From contig NZ_SOCA01000001.1 in NCBI RefSeq assembly GCF_004364345.1, forward strand, positions 992,001-1,056,000: a DNA stretch of 64,000 nucleotides, written 5' to 3'. The DNA is from Prosthecobacter fusiformis. GTDB lineage: Bacteria; Verrucomicrobiota; Verrucomicrobiia; Verrucomicrobiales; Verrucomicrobiaceae. Shown in pieces: positions 53,932 through 62,461 of the stretch; position 1 is the first letter of the stretch; each line of letters starts with the position of its first letter. The translations under genes and the position numbers were made by a program. The notes under the pieces were generated by a model. It saw only the letters and a list, made by a program, of their open reading frames with translations. It made no database searches and was not told where the DNA came from.

Positions 53932-54427
53932 AGGTGTATTGGATTTAATTCGCAATCGATTCGCGAATTCCTCCAACTAAAACCCTAGTACTTTTTGTAC
54001 TAAATCATGAAAATGTAAGCATTGTGTTAATGTTTATGTACAATACATACTTATTGCTATTGACATAAAACGGAAAAACAAATTATTCGCTGATTTTACG
54101 ACTCGTACGAGGAACAATGATATTTCTCTTTTTTATCGTACGAATCACAATGTAACGCCTGTCATTTGGCGCGTAAGAATTACCTGCTTAATCAAGACTT
54201 TACTGCGATTTACATAAGCATACAAACTGTACGCCAACCCCTAACCTGGGTTTAAAATCTTGTATTAAACACTATTTAATGATAAATCCCAAGGTGTCTT
54301 AATTTCGCAACAACTGCGGACACCGACTTGAAGGCTTTGCGAAGATACCTTTTCAGATATCCATCAATGCCTGGATGCAGAACTTCATATCTTACCTGAG
54401 CCAAGCAACCCGGCTCACATGCCGAAC
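53932..54427. other. AT-rich intergenic region upstream of the PEP-CTERM gene
   Basis: No gene is evident. One sampled line (54121-54180) is about 37% G+C, far below most of the window. Features: TAGTAC/GTACTA around a T5 loop (53986-54002) and two copies of the palindrome TCGTACGA (54103-54110, 54136-54143). It probably holds the promoter and control sites of the PEP-CTERM gene. Confidence 0.5.
54103..54143. promoter_or_regulatory. Two TCGTACGA palindromes, 33 bases apart
   Basis: TCGTACGA at 54103-54110 (within CTCGTACGAG) and again at 54136-54143. The 33-base offset is about three helical turns, so two dimers would bind on the same face. This suggests an operator pair; the regulator is unknown. 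Confidence 0.4.
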
Positions 54428-54706
54428 TCAGAGAACCGCAAGTGCGATCTCCTCCCAAAGCACATCAATGTCCTTGGGCCCGTGAGAGGGTTTCTTTGCT
54501 TTCGTAAACCAATAGTCCGCGTTCCATTGGTCACCCTCAATGACATGCAGCAGGGCATGGATCCAAGAGCCCATCGCCGTATGAATGTCCTGCGCGATGT
54601 TATGGGCCTCCTCCCAGTTTCCCTGCTTCGTATGCCACAGCGCCTGTGCCTCCGCACTCAGATGAGAAGGAAGCACAGGGGCGGCGGCGAGTTCAGCGGG
54701 CGTCAT
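54428..54706 (-). CDS. Small soluble protein, unknown
   Basis: A 92-residue helical protein (LSAEAQALWHTKQGNWEEAH, IHTAMGSWIHALLHVIEGDQ, WNADYWFTKAKKPSHGP). The His and Trp spacing looks like a small helical-hairpin family found in this phylum, but I cannot name it. It is read in the same direction as the MFS transporter gene upstream, from which a hairpin terminator separates it. Confidence 0.65.
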   Translation of the reverse strand: MTPAELAAAPVLPSHLSAEAQALWHTKQGNWEEAHNIAQDIHTAMGSWIHALLHVIEGDQWNADYWFTKAKKPSHGPKDIDVLWEEIALAVL

Positions 54707-54747
54707 GATCCTTGAAGGATTCCAAGAAACCCCGGTCTGGCAAATAC

Positions 54748-54781
54748 AAAGGGCCCAGACCTATGAAAGCCTGAGCCCTTT
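54748..54781 (-). terminator. Terminator of the MFS transporter gene
   Basis: AAAGGGC (54748-54754) pairs with GCCCTTT (54775-54781), with additional CAG/CTG pairing inside one mismatch. On the minus strand the stem is followed by a T-rich run (TTTGTATTTG), fitting Rho-independent termination after the gene ending at 54801. Confidence 0.6.
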
Positions 54782-54800
54782 GAGATGAGATAATCCAGGA

Positions 54801-56186
54801 TCAATCCTCTGGCAATGGCTGTCCTTTGGTCTCAGGAGCAAATGGAAGAACCAAAATGCCCATGATGAAAATAGCACACATCGTCATGGCTGCATATCGC
54901 AACGGTAAAGCTGGATCTTGAGCAGCAAATTTTCCGTAAACCCCAGAGGTTAATGTTGCTGAAAAGAAACTTCCCCCGGCAGCTGCAAAGCGACCTAAGT
55001 TGTAACAGAAACTGGTCCCAGTGCTGCGGAGTTTGTTTGGGAAAATTTCTGGCAAGTAAATCGCGAAGCCTGCAAAGACGCTTAATTGTACCATACCCAT
55101 CAAGAACATCATCCACCTTGCAGCAATCGGGTCACTCATTTTCCAATACACCAAAAACGTGACCACCAAAGCCGCACTAAAACCAATGAAAAAAGCTGGG
55201 CGACGGCCAATTTTAGCAATGTTGGTAAACAAGGTCATTCCCACAGCCGCTCCAAGCATGTTGAAGAGATAAGCCACCGAAATCGCATTGTTTACCTCTG
55301 CCGGAATCAGGTCGGCTGCGATACCTGCTTTTTCAAAGTGCTGTTTGAATACCACTTTTTGCAAATCCACGGCATATTCTCCAATAGCCCAAAGACCTAT
55401 CACTCCGGTGCTAGCAATGATTGCACCCACTATCAAATTCTTCCTCCAGCGAGAATTAGCCAACAGACTAGCATACGGTGCAAAAATGCTGCCCTTGGGA
55501 AGCTGCCCCATATCTTTAAGCCGCTGCCAAGATTCAGGCTCTTTCAAATATCCGCGTGTGAAAATGATAAGCAAAGCAGGCAATGCACCAATGAGGAACA
55601 TCCAACGCCAACCTGAGCCAGCCGTGATCGTCTGGTTTGCCTCTAATGCATCGATACCCATTTTGGCGAATCCCGCCGTCAAATTCCCAATCGTTGACAG
55701 AATCTGTAGAAGGCCAAGACACTGGATGCGCGCGCCACTCGGCACAGTTTCTGCAATAAGAGAAACTGCCAACCCAAAGACACCACCCACACCAATCCCT
55801 GTCAAAAAGCGAAAAATGGTAAAATCAGTTTGTGTCTGGCTGAAAAAGCTTAGCCCTGTGAACGCCGAATAAATTAGGATCGTCAGCGTTAGCATTCTCG
55901 CTCGCCCATACTTATCTCCTAACGCACCGAATATCATACCACCAATCCCCCAGCCGATGAGGAAGCAAGCAGTCACCACCTTACCAAAAGATTGCAATGA
56001 TGGATCCGACGGCGGGAGTTTCATCAGCTCCACGAGTGCTGGAACACGAGCAAGGGAAAACAAACGCTGGTCAAGGCAGTCAAAAAACCATGCAGCAGAG
56101 GCCACAATAAGAACAAACCAATGATACCTATTCATTTGTTTGTACCACGGGGCGGTCGAATCAGGAGGAGAGGCAGGAAGGCTCAT
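54801..56186 (-). CDS. MFS transporter (sugar/aromatic-acid-type)
   Basis: A 461-residue 12-helix transporter. The MFS motif A occurs as GDKYGRARMLTLTILIY, and the N-terminus has YHWFVLIVASAAWFFDCLDQ with the Asp typical of the sugar/AAHS-like branch; FLTGIGVGGVFGLAVSLIAE and SGARIQCLGLLQILSTIGN are further family landmarks. A large helix-rich loop (about 215-290) separates the two halves. The gene is less GC rich than its surroundings: one sampled line (55081-55140) is about 43% G+C, against 70% in a sample at 44461-44520. This hints at acquisition by transfer. The start at 56186 is preferred over 56243. Confidence 0.87.
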   Translation of the reverse strand: MSLPASPPDSTAPWYKQMNRYHWFVLIVASAAWFFDCLDQRLFSLARVPALVELMKLPPSDPSLQSFGKVVTACFLIGWGIGGMIFGALGDKYGRARMLTLTILIYSAFTGLSFFSQTQTDFTIFRFLTGIGVGGVFGLAVSLIAETVPSGARIQCLGLLQILSTIGNLTAGFAKMGIDALEANQTITAGSGWRWMFLIGALPALLIIFTRGYLKEPESWQRLKDMGQLPKGSIFAPYASLLANSRWRKNLIVGAIIASTGVIGLWAIGEYAVDLQKVVFKQHFEKAGIAADLIPAEVNNAISVAYLFNMLGAAVGMTLFTNIAKIGRRPAFFIGFSAALVVTFLVYWKMSDPIAARWMMFLMGMVQLSVFAGFAIYLPEIFPNKLRSTGTSFCYNLGRFAAAGGSFFSATLTSGVYGKFAAQDPALPLRYAAMTMCAIFIMGILVLPFAPETKGQPLPED

Positions 56187-56350
56187 GGGCGCGCAGAGTG
56201 AAGCACACACGCCAGTGAGGCAAACAGGAAATTCTACCCTCACGGCAATCCACCGGGTTTTCAGTGCCTTTGCAGCGTGAGATCACAGGTTTCGATACTC
56301 ACGGACATGTTTGTCCAAAAAAGCCAGGCCTCGCCTGATGAACTCATCCA

Positions 56351-56839
56351 TCATTCCCAGCCGATCTTTAAAGGAAAATCCGGGCAGAGGCGGGATTTGG
56401 CCACAGGGCCTTCTGAGTCATGCAGGAAAAACTCCATGTTTCCCTGGTCATCGCACAGCCATACTTCTTGGGCTCCTTGGGCAAAGTAGAGCTGCATTTT
56501 GCCTTGAATTTCATACTTCCGATTCCCAGGGGAAACAACCTCCACACAGACTTCAGGAGCCACCGGAAGATATGAAGCGCGACGATATGGACGAAAACGT
56601 TCAAGGCTAATCCACGCAGCATCAGGCACTTTTACTCCATCTGTGGTCTGCACCGCCACCTCGCTTAACGCACGCCCATCCGGCATCAGTTTCCGCAGGA
56701 GAAAGGCGATCTCACTTTGATAATCACTGTGCCAATTGTTTGCAGGACTCATAACGATCTGATCAAACCGGTTCGTCTCGATCTTATAGGGCAAGTCTTG
56801 CAAAGACTTGTCAGCGCAGATGTCAGCCCAGGATCTCAT
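56351..56839 (-). CDS. Uma2-family (DUF820) endonuclease-like protein
   Basis: A 162-residue protein of the Uma2/DUF820 restriction-endonuclease-like fold. VKVPDAAWISLERF and APEVCVEVVSPGNRKYEIQG contain the family's acidic and VxVxSP core residues (PDAAW, EVVSP), and KMQLYFAQGAQEVWLCD matches the C-terminal strand. The family is abundant in cyanobacteria and in environmental bacteria; some members may be restriction-like nucleases, most are uncharacterised. It appears monocistronic. Confidence 0.85.
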   Translation of the reverse strand: MRSWADICADKSLQDLPYKIETNRFDQIVMSPANNWHSDYQSEIAFLLRKLMPDGRALSEVAVQTTDGVKVPDAAWISLERFRPYRRASYLPVAPEVCVEVVSPGNRKYEIQGKMQLYFAQGAQEVWLCDDQGNMEFFLHDSEGPVAKSRLCPDFPLKIGWE

Positions 56840-56879
56840 AGTAAAAGTTAATCGTCCCGCAGCCCGCTGGCAAGCGGGC

Positions 56880-57974
56880 TTATTTCCCTAACACGCCCTT
56901 CAGCTCGGCGATGCACTTCTGGTTTTGCTCCATTGTGCCGACGGAGATGCGCACCCATTCAGGCAGCTTGTAGGAGGCCATGGCGCGCAGGATGATGCCC
57001 TTTTGCATCATGGCTTTGAAGACCGCATTGCCATCTCCCACCTTCACCAGCACAAAATTGGCGTAGCTGGGGATGTATTCCAGGCCCATGGCTTCAAACT
57101 GCGCCTGGAGATAGGCGCGGCCTTCATCGGTGATCGCCTTCGTTTTATCCTGGTGCTCCTGGTCGAGCAGTCCAGCCAGCGCACCTGCCTGGGCGATGGA
57201 ATTGATATTGAATGGCTGCCGTGTGCGCTGCAGCACATCAATGAGTTCCTTATTGCCGATGCCGTAGCCTACGCGAGTACCGGCGAGTCCCTGGATTTTT
57301 GAGAACGTCCGCAGCACCACCACATTGCGACCTTCACGCACGTACTTCAGCGTATCTGGCGGGTTGTCCAAGAACTCATAGTACGCCTCATCAAAGACCA
57401 CCACCACATGCGGGGGTACCTGGTCCATAAAACGGTCGATGGCCTCCTGGGTCACCAGTGTCCCGGTGGGATTATTTGGGTTGGCGATGAAGATCTTTTT
57501 TGTCTTTGGCGTCACTGCCGCAGCCATGGCATCCAGATCATGGACGTACCCAGGATCATCCACCTCGATGGTCTCTGCACCGAAGACCTTGGCCATCAGC
57601 TTATAGACCAAAAAGGCATGTTTGGCGGTGATGATGTTATCCCCTGGCTGCAAGAATGCGTGGCCGATGAATTCGATGATCTCATTGCTGCCACAGCCGA
57701 TGATGATATTTCCCATTTCCAGGTCAAATTTCTTCGCCAGAGCTTCGCGCAGTCTGTAGGAAGCTCCGTCTGGATAAATATGTACGTCCTTCACTGCCTC
57801 CTGCATGGCTGTGATTGCTTTTGGCGAAGGCCCCAGAGGGTTCTCATTGGAGGCCATCTTGATGATGTCCTCCGGCTTCAGACCTAGCTCCCGTGCCACA
57901 TCCTCGATGGGCTTCCCAGGTTCATAGGCGACGAGGTCTTTAAGCTGCGGGTTGGCGTAGTTCCAGATGGACAT
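56880..57974 (-). CDS. hisC: Histidinol-phosphate aminotransferase
   Basis: A 364-residue PLP-dependent class I/II aminotransferase. Landmarks: MASNENPLGPSPKAI near the N-terminus, the substrate loop GCGSNEIIEFIGHAFLQPGD, the IANPNNPTGTLV loop, the Asp/Tyr segment VVVFDEAYYEF and the PLP Lys in RTFSKIQGLAGTRVGYGIG. This pattern is typical of HisC, which converts imidazole-acetol phosphate to histidinol phosphate; some members also act on aromatic amino acids. The longer frame to 58067 adds a Cys-rich, non-homologous N-terminus and was rejected. No other his genes are nearby. Confidence 0.92.
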   Translation of the reverse strand: MSIWNYANPQLKDLVAYEPGKPIEDVARELGLKPEDIIKMASNENPLGPSPKAITAMQEAVKDVHIYPDGASYRLREALAKKFDLEMGNIIIGCGSNEIIEFIGHAFLQPGDNIITAKHAFLVYKLMAKVFGAETIEVDDPGYVHDLDAMAAAVTPKTKKIFIANPNNPTGTLVTQEAIDRFMDQVPPHVVVVFDEAYYEFLDNPPDTLKYVREGRNVVVLRTFSKIQGLAGTRVGYGIGNKELIDVLQRTRQPFNINSIAQAGALAGLLDQEHQDKTKAITDEGRAYLQAQFEAMGLEYIPSYANFVLVKVGDGNAVFKAMMQKGIILRAMASYKLPEWVRISVGTMEQNQKCIAELKGVLGK

Positions 57975-58108
57975 GGTAGGCGGAAAAGGGAGGCAGTTCT
58001 TCGCCCGAAATACGTCAGCTGGCAAGTCTTGGTCACAATGACGCGCCTTGACCTTTGCCCCACCCACCCTGACGCTGAGCGATGCGCAACCCTGACCGCA
58101 CCCACACC

Positions 58109-59023
58109 ATGGCCGTCTTCTGTGACTTTGAGAACCTGGCCATCGGCGTCCGGGACGCCAACTATGACAAGTTTGACATGGGCAAAGTCCTCGAGCGACT
58201 GCTCGTCAAGGGCAGCATCGTGGTCAAAAAGGCCTACTGTGACTGGGACAGGTATCGCGACTTCAAAAAAGCCATGCATGAGGCCGCCTTTGAGCTCATC
58301 GAAATTCCCCATGTGCGCATGTCCGGTAAAAACAGTGCGGATATCCGCATGGTCGTGGATGCTCTGGACCTTTGTTATACCAAGGCGCACGTAGACACCT
58401 TTGTCGTGGTCAGCGGTGATTCCGATTTCTCCCCGCTCGTCAGCAAACTGCGTGAAAACAATAAAACCGTCATTGGCGTCGGCGTTAAAAATTCCACCAG
58501 CGATCTGTTCATCGGCAACTGCGATGAGTTCATCTTTTACGATGACCTCGTCCGCGAGCAGCAGAAACGCCGGTCCGCCCGTCTTCCTCGTGCCCCTATT
58601 GCCGGAAATCCAGCGCCTGAGGCCAAAAATGAGCCCAAGGCCACCGGCAGAAATGGCTCGGCCAAATCCTCATCAACCGCCCCTGTCTCGGCCGAAGCTC
58701 CCAAACCCGCCCCTGTCAACGACCCCAAACCGGCTGGCGACCCGGAAAAAGCCATCGAAATGCTGATGGAAACCGTGGACGCGCTCATTGGTGAACAAGG
58801 TGGGGACCAGGGGGTCTGGGGTTGGAAGGTCAAGGAAACCATCAAGCGCCGCGCCCCTCAATTCAGCGAGCGCTTCCATGGCTTCCGGTCCTTCAACGCC
58901 CTCCTGGAGGCCGCAGGCAAACGCGGTCTCCTGGACTTGGTCTTTGACGAACGATCCGGCGGCTATCGCCTGCGACCTGGTGCCGTCATTGAAGCGGGCG
59001 AGGTGGCCTTGGGTGAAGAATAG
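58109..59023 (+). CDS. NYN (LabA-like PIN) domain protein with C-terminal LOTUS/OST-HTH domain
   Basis: A 304-residue protein. The N-terminal NYN/LabA-type nuclease fold shows MAVFCDFENLAIGVRDANYD (first acidic residue), KNSADIRMVVDALDLCYT and VDTFVVVSGDSDFSPLVSKL with the catalytic Asp group, then KTVIGVGVKNSTSDLFIGNC. A Pro/Ala/Lys linker (about 155-220) leads to an OST-HTH/LOTUS-type winged helix (VDALIGEQGGDQGVWGWKVK, then ETIKRRAPQFSERFHGFRSF). NYN domains are ribonucleases and LOTUS domains bind RNA (G-quadruplexes in studied cases), so an RNA-processing role is likely. Divergent from hisC. Confidence 0.88.
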   Translation: MAVFCDFENLAIGVRDANYDKFDMGKVLERLLVKGSIVVKKAYCDWDRYRDFKKAMHEAAFELIEIPHVRMSGKNSADIRMVVDALDLCYTKAHVDTFVVVSGDSDFSPLVSKLRENNKTVIGVGVKNSTSDLFIGNCDEFIFYDDLVREQQKRRSARLPRAPIAGNPAPEAKNEPKATGRNGSAKSSSTAPVSAEAPKPAPVNDPKPAGDPEKAIEMLMETVDALIGEQGGDQGVWGWKVKETIKRRAPQFSERFHGFRSFNALLEAAGKRGLLDLVFDERSGGYRLRPGAVIEAGEVALGEE

Positions 59024-59049
59024 AAAATGCCGGGTTCATCGGGCAGTTG

Positions 59050-59877
59050 TCATTTCTTGTCAGCTGCACGTCTGTGCAGCGCAAGCCCACCCAGAATCAT
59101 TCCAACAGGGAGTAGAAATTTAAGCAGCTCGGCCGATTTTTCTATAATGGCGAGGAGATTTCCCTTCCATTCAAAACGAGCACCTTCCGGGGTGCTCATG
59201 TAAAGATGGTTTCCACGGTTTCTAACCAGATCTGCCATTCCGGGGTGTGGTCCGTAATACTTTTTTAGCAAGGTTTCATCTTCCGCCAATTCGTTGAGGC
59301 TGAGTACTTTGCCCGTGGCATTGACAGGAATGATCTCAAGGTCGGGGTCATAGAGATGCCAGTCATTGTCATACCAGGCCTCCATGACAACGTGGCCTTG
59401 CAGCCCCACGTGGCGTGCTTTGATGTCATGTGCCAAGGCCAGATGCAGAAGCAGGTAGGAGGACTGATCGCAAAGAAGGGAGTATCCTTGAGAGACAAAG
59501 CGATCCGGATTCCACATGTGCCGAAAGGTGGGGTGGAGAAATCCGGCGGTGTAGAGGATCCAATTGCTGGCCAGATTATGCTGCGCTTCGTTGTGCGTGA
59601 AGCGGTTGACGATGAGGTCATACATGACCTGCATTTTCGCAGCTTCGGTGACAGGTTGACCGGCCATCTTGGCATCGACGGTTTTCACCAAAGTATCATA
59701 ATCCTGGACCTGGGTGACGAGGCCGGGTTCGAAATGCTCCCAATCCCGCTTGGGGTCGCTGGCACCATTGCCAAAGGAAGTCCAGTGCCCGAGAGAGGCG
59801 ATGCCTAACAGCAGCACACCCATCATGGCGGAGACGGAACCGATGATGCGGTGTGATTTGCGGGAGCAAGCTGGCAT
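59050..59877 (-). CDS. Membrane-anchored transglutaminase-like protein
   Basis: A 275-residue protein with an N-terminal transmembrane helix (IIGSVSAMMGVLLLGIASLG) and a C-terminal one (LLKFLLPVGMILGGLAL). Between them lies a transglutaminase-like fold: Cys in SLLCDQSSYLLLHLALAHD, His in VGLQGHVVMEAWYD and Asp in WHLYDPDLEIIPV, giving the Cys-His-Asp triad order. Bacterial members are often proteases or peptide-modifying enzymes rather than cross-linkers. Divergent from gnd. Confidence 0.75.
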   Translation of the reverse strand: MPACSRKSHRIIGSVSAMMGVLLLGIASLGHWTSFGNGASDPKRDWEHFEPGLVTQVQDYDTLVKTVDAKMAGQPVTEAAKMQVMYDLIVNRFTHNEAQHNLASNWILYTAGFLHPTFRHMWNPDRFVSQGYSLLCDQSSYLLLHLALAHDIKARHVGLQGHVVMEAWYDNDWHLYDPDLEIIPVNATGKVLSLNELAEDETLLKKYYGPHPGMADLVRNRGNHLYMSTPEGARFEWKGNLLAIIEKSAELLKFLLPVGMILGGLALHRRAADKK

Positions 59878-60106
59878 TTTGCAAATCTAAGGCGGCGGAA
59901 AGAGTGGACGAGTAAAAATTGCGTAAATCACAAGAGCAGGAAAAGGCTTTATTTGCACTGCCACAGGCCTCCGAGGACGGTGCGGAGTACCCTCTATCAG
60001 CAGCATTCATGCAAGGCATGAACAAAATCCCCTTTGCGAACAGCCCCCTTGGCAGGTATGACTTCCGCCCCCGCCCAGGCGGCCTAACTTACCTTACAGA
60101 CTGAAA

Positions 60107-61549
60107 ATGAGCCAAAAAAGTGACTTCGGATTGATCGGCCTTGCCGTGATGGGCCAAAACCTTGTGTTGAACGTGGAAAGCCGTGGCTTCCAGGTTTCTG
60201 TTTTTAACCGCACCACCGCTACCACGGATGAGTTCATCGCCAAGCACCCTGGCAAGAAGCTCGTCGGAGCCAAGACCCTGGAAGAATTCGTCCAGTCCCT
60301 GGCCACTCCCCGGAAGATCCAGATCATGGTGAAATCCAACGCCGTCAAAGACAGCGACCGTGACGCCGTGGACGCCGTGATCGAGCAGCTCATCCCTCTC
60401 CTGGAGAAGGACGATATCGTCATTGACGGTGGCAACAGCTACTATTTGACCACCGAGCGCCGTGACAAATACTTGGCCGAAAAAGGCCTGCGCTTCATCG
60501 GCGCTGGTGTTTCCGGTGGTGAAGAAGGCGCCCGCAAAGGCCCCTCCATCATGCCTGGTGGCCCTGCCAGCACCTGGGAAGTGATGAAGCCGATTTTTGA
60601 AAGCATCTCCGCCAAAGTGGACGGCGAGCCTTGCGTGATCCACATCGGCACCGGTGGCGCTGGCCACTACGTGAAGATGATCCACAACGGCATCGAATAC
60701 GGCGACATGCAGCTCATCTGCGAAGCCTATAACATCTTCAAGGCCGCAGGTTTCACCACCGACGAGATGGCCAAGGTCTTCAACGACTGGAACGAAGGCG
60801 ACATGCAGAGCTACCTGATCCAGATCACTGGCAAGGCGCTCGAGCAGAAGGACCCTGAGACTGGCAAGTCCATCGTGGAACTCATCGTGGACAAGGCTGG
60901 CCAGAAAGGCACTGGCCAGTGGACACTTCTCAACGCCGCTGAAAACGCCGTCGTCATCAGCACGATCAACGCTGCTGTGGAAGCCCGCATCCTTTCTTCC
61001 AAGAAGAAGGCCCGCGTCGCCGCCAGCAAAGAATTGACCGGCCCAACAGTGAACATCACCACGGAGAAAGCCGAGCTGGTGAAGAAGGTGCATGACGCCC
61101 TCTACGCCTCCAAGGTCATCTCCTACGCTCAGGGCCTGGACCTGATCAAGACCATGGGCGAAGCGAAGAACTGGGGCCTGGACCTCGGTCGCATCGCCTC
61201 CATCTGGCGCGGCGGTTGCATCATCCGTGCCCGCTTCCTCAACAAGATCACCGATGCTTATCGTGAAAACGCTGAGCTGAGCAACCTCATGCTGGCCCCC
61301 TTCTTCAAGGACCTGCTGAGCAAGACCCAGCAGAACTGGCGCGAGATCGTCTCCCTGGCTACCCTCAACGGCATCCCGGTCCCGGCTTTCTCCGCCTCCC
61401 TGGGCTACTACGACAGCTACCGCGCAGAGCGCCTGCCAGCTAACCTGCTGCAGGCCCAGCGCGACTTCTTCGGCGCCCACACCTACGAGCGCACCGACAA
61501 GCCTGAAGGTGAATTCTTCCACACGGAATGGCCTGAGGTGATCGGGTAA
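60107..61549 (+). CDS. gnd: 6-phosphogluconate dehydrogenase (decarboxylating)
   Basis: A 480-residue enzyme of the oxidative pentose phosphate pathway. The NADP-binding motif is GLAVMGQNLVLNVESRGF; substrate and catalytic residues lie in GAGVSGGEEGARKGPSIMPG, TGGAGHYVKMIHNGIEYGDM (catalytic Lys) and the C-terminal tail QRDFFGAHTYERTDKPEGEF. The length matches the long-form Gnd of most bacteria. It converts 6-phosphogluconate to ribulose 5-phosphate with NADPH production. Tandem hairpins follow the stop. Confidence 0.97.
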   Translation: MSQKSDFGLIGLAVMGQNLVLNVESRGFQVSVFNRTTATTDEFIAKHPGKKLVGAKTLEEFVQSLATPRKIQIMVKSNAVKDSDRDAVDAVIEQLIPLLEKDDIVIDGGNSYYLTTERRDKYLAEKGLRFIGAGVSGGEEGARKGPSIMPGGPASTWEVMKPIFESISAKVDGEPCVIHIGTGGAGHYVKMIHNGIEYGDMQLICEAYNIFKAAGFTTDEMAKVFNDWNEGDMQSYLIQITGKALEQKDPETGKSIVELIVDKAGQKGTGQWTLLNAAENAVVISTINAAVEARILSSKKKARVAASKELTGPTVNITTEKAELVKKVHDALYASKVISYAQGLDLIKTMGEAKNWGLDLGRIASIWRGGCIIRARFLNKITDAYRENAELSNLMLAPFFKDLLSKTQQNWREIVSLATLNGIPVPAFSASLGYYDSYRAERLPANLLQAQRDFFGAHTYERTDKPEGEFFHTEWPEVIG

Positions 61550-61590
61550 GTTCGAATCATCTAAAGCGTGAAGGCGTTCCGCCCTCACCA

Positions 61591-61645
61591 TGAGGCCAGG
61601 ATGGCCTCACTCCTTGAAGGCGGCTGAGGCAACTCAGCCGCCTTC
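61591..61645 (+). terminator. Tandem hairpins after gnd
   Basis: TGAGGCC (61591-61597) pairs with GGCCTCA (61603-61609); then GAAGGCGGCTGAG (61616-61628) pairs perfectly with CTCAGCCGCCTTC (61633-61645) around a GCAA tetraloop. The second stem is strong and followed by TTGCTGT, consistent with a terminator for gnd. Confidence 0.75.
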
Positions 61646-61720
61646 TTGCTGTCGTGATTAGACGTGCGCCGATGTTTTCTAAGAAAGACCGGCTCCATCC
61701 GTTCTGCTCTTCCCTCAGCC

Positions 61721-62461
61721 ATGGGTGCTTCACATGACAGTTTTATCAAATATCCGCGCACCCCGCACCTCTTTGGTTCGAAGGGTACGGAGGACGACCG
61801 TCATCTGGGTGCAAAGGCATCGGCGGCTTTCATTGCTAATCCATCGCTGATCGTGGAAGAGAAGCTGGACGGCACGAATGTGGGCATCCATTTCACCACC
61901 CAAGGACGCATGGTGCTGCAATGCCGGGGACATGAGATCACCGAGGGCATGCATCCGCAGTATGACCTGTTCAAACAATGGACGGCCTACAAGAGGCCGG
62001 TCTTGGAGCAGATGCTTTCATCGCGTTACATTTTGTTCGGGGAATGGCTGTATGCCCGCCACAGCGTGGCTTATCTCTCCCTGCCGCATTACTTCTTCGA
62101 GTTCGATATTTATGACAAGGAAGAGTCGTGCTTCCTATCGCTGGCACGGCGTCTGGAGATGCTCGAAGGAACCGGGGTGCACACTGTTCCCGTGGTTCAT
62201 CAGGGCGCAGCCAAGCCTGAGGTCCTGCTAGAAATGATCCAGGAATCTGCCTTTGAAGCTGTCTTTGACAATCCGCTGACGGGCAGGCCTGATGCACGAA
62301 TGGAAGGTCTGTACCTGCGCATCGAAGCCGAAGGAAAAGCCATCGGACGCGCCAAAATCGTGCGGCCTGAATTTGTGGAAAAGGTCAAACAAAGCGAACA
62401 TTGGCAGCATCAAAAAATGGTGCCCAATGAGCTGGCCGAGGGGGCGGACATCTGGTTATGA
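61721..62461 (+). CDS. RNA ligase of an RNA-repair cassette
   Basis: A 246-residue nucleotidyltransferase. Motif [11 protein letters not shown] carries the nucleophile Lys48; motif III-like [11 protein letters not shown], motif [13 protein letters not shown] and motif [11 protein letters not shown] complete the ligase pattern. It lacks a DNA-ligase OB-fold tail, so an RNA-type ligase is likely. It overlaps the next gene (an HD-polynucleotide kinase) by 4 bases (ATGA, 62458-62461), giving a matched end-healing and sealing pair. The start at 61721 ([12 protein letters not shown]) is preferred over 61664, which adds a basic stretch. Confidence 0.88.
   Translation: MGASHDSFIKYPRTPHLFGSKGTEDDRHLGAKASAAFIANPSLIVEEKLDGTNVGIHFTTQGRMVLQCRGHEITEGMHPQYDLFKQWTAYKRPVLEQMLSSRYILFGEWLYARHSVAYLSLPHYFFEFDIYDKEESCFLSLARRLEMLEGTGVHTVPVVHQGAAKPEVLLEMIQESAFEAVFDNPLTGRPDARMEGLYLRIEAEGKAIGRAKIVRPEFVEKVKQSEHWQHQKMVPNELAEGADIWL

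Noticed and set aside
54230-54260. GC-N10-CC pattern upstream of the second PEP-CTERM gene
   Set aside because: The flanking bases do not match the TGGCAC or TTGC boxes.
60089-61591. 500-codon open frame on the strand opposite gnd
   Set aside because: It mirrors the gnd gene codon by codon, is unusually rich in Val, Gly and Asp, and has no domain; gnd is unmistakable.
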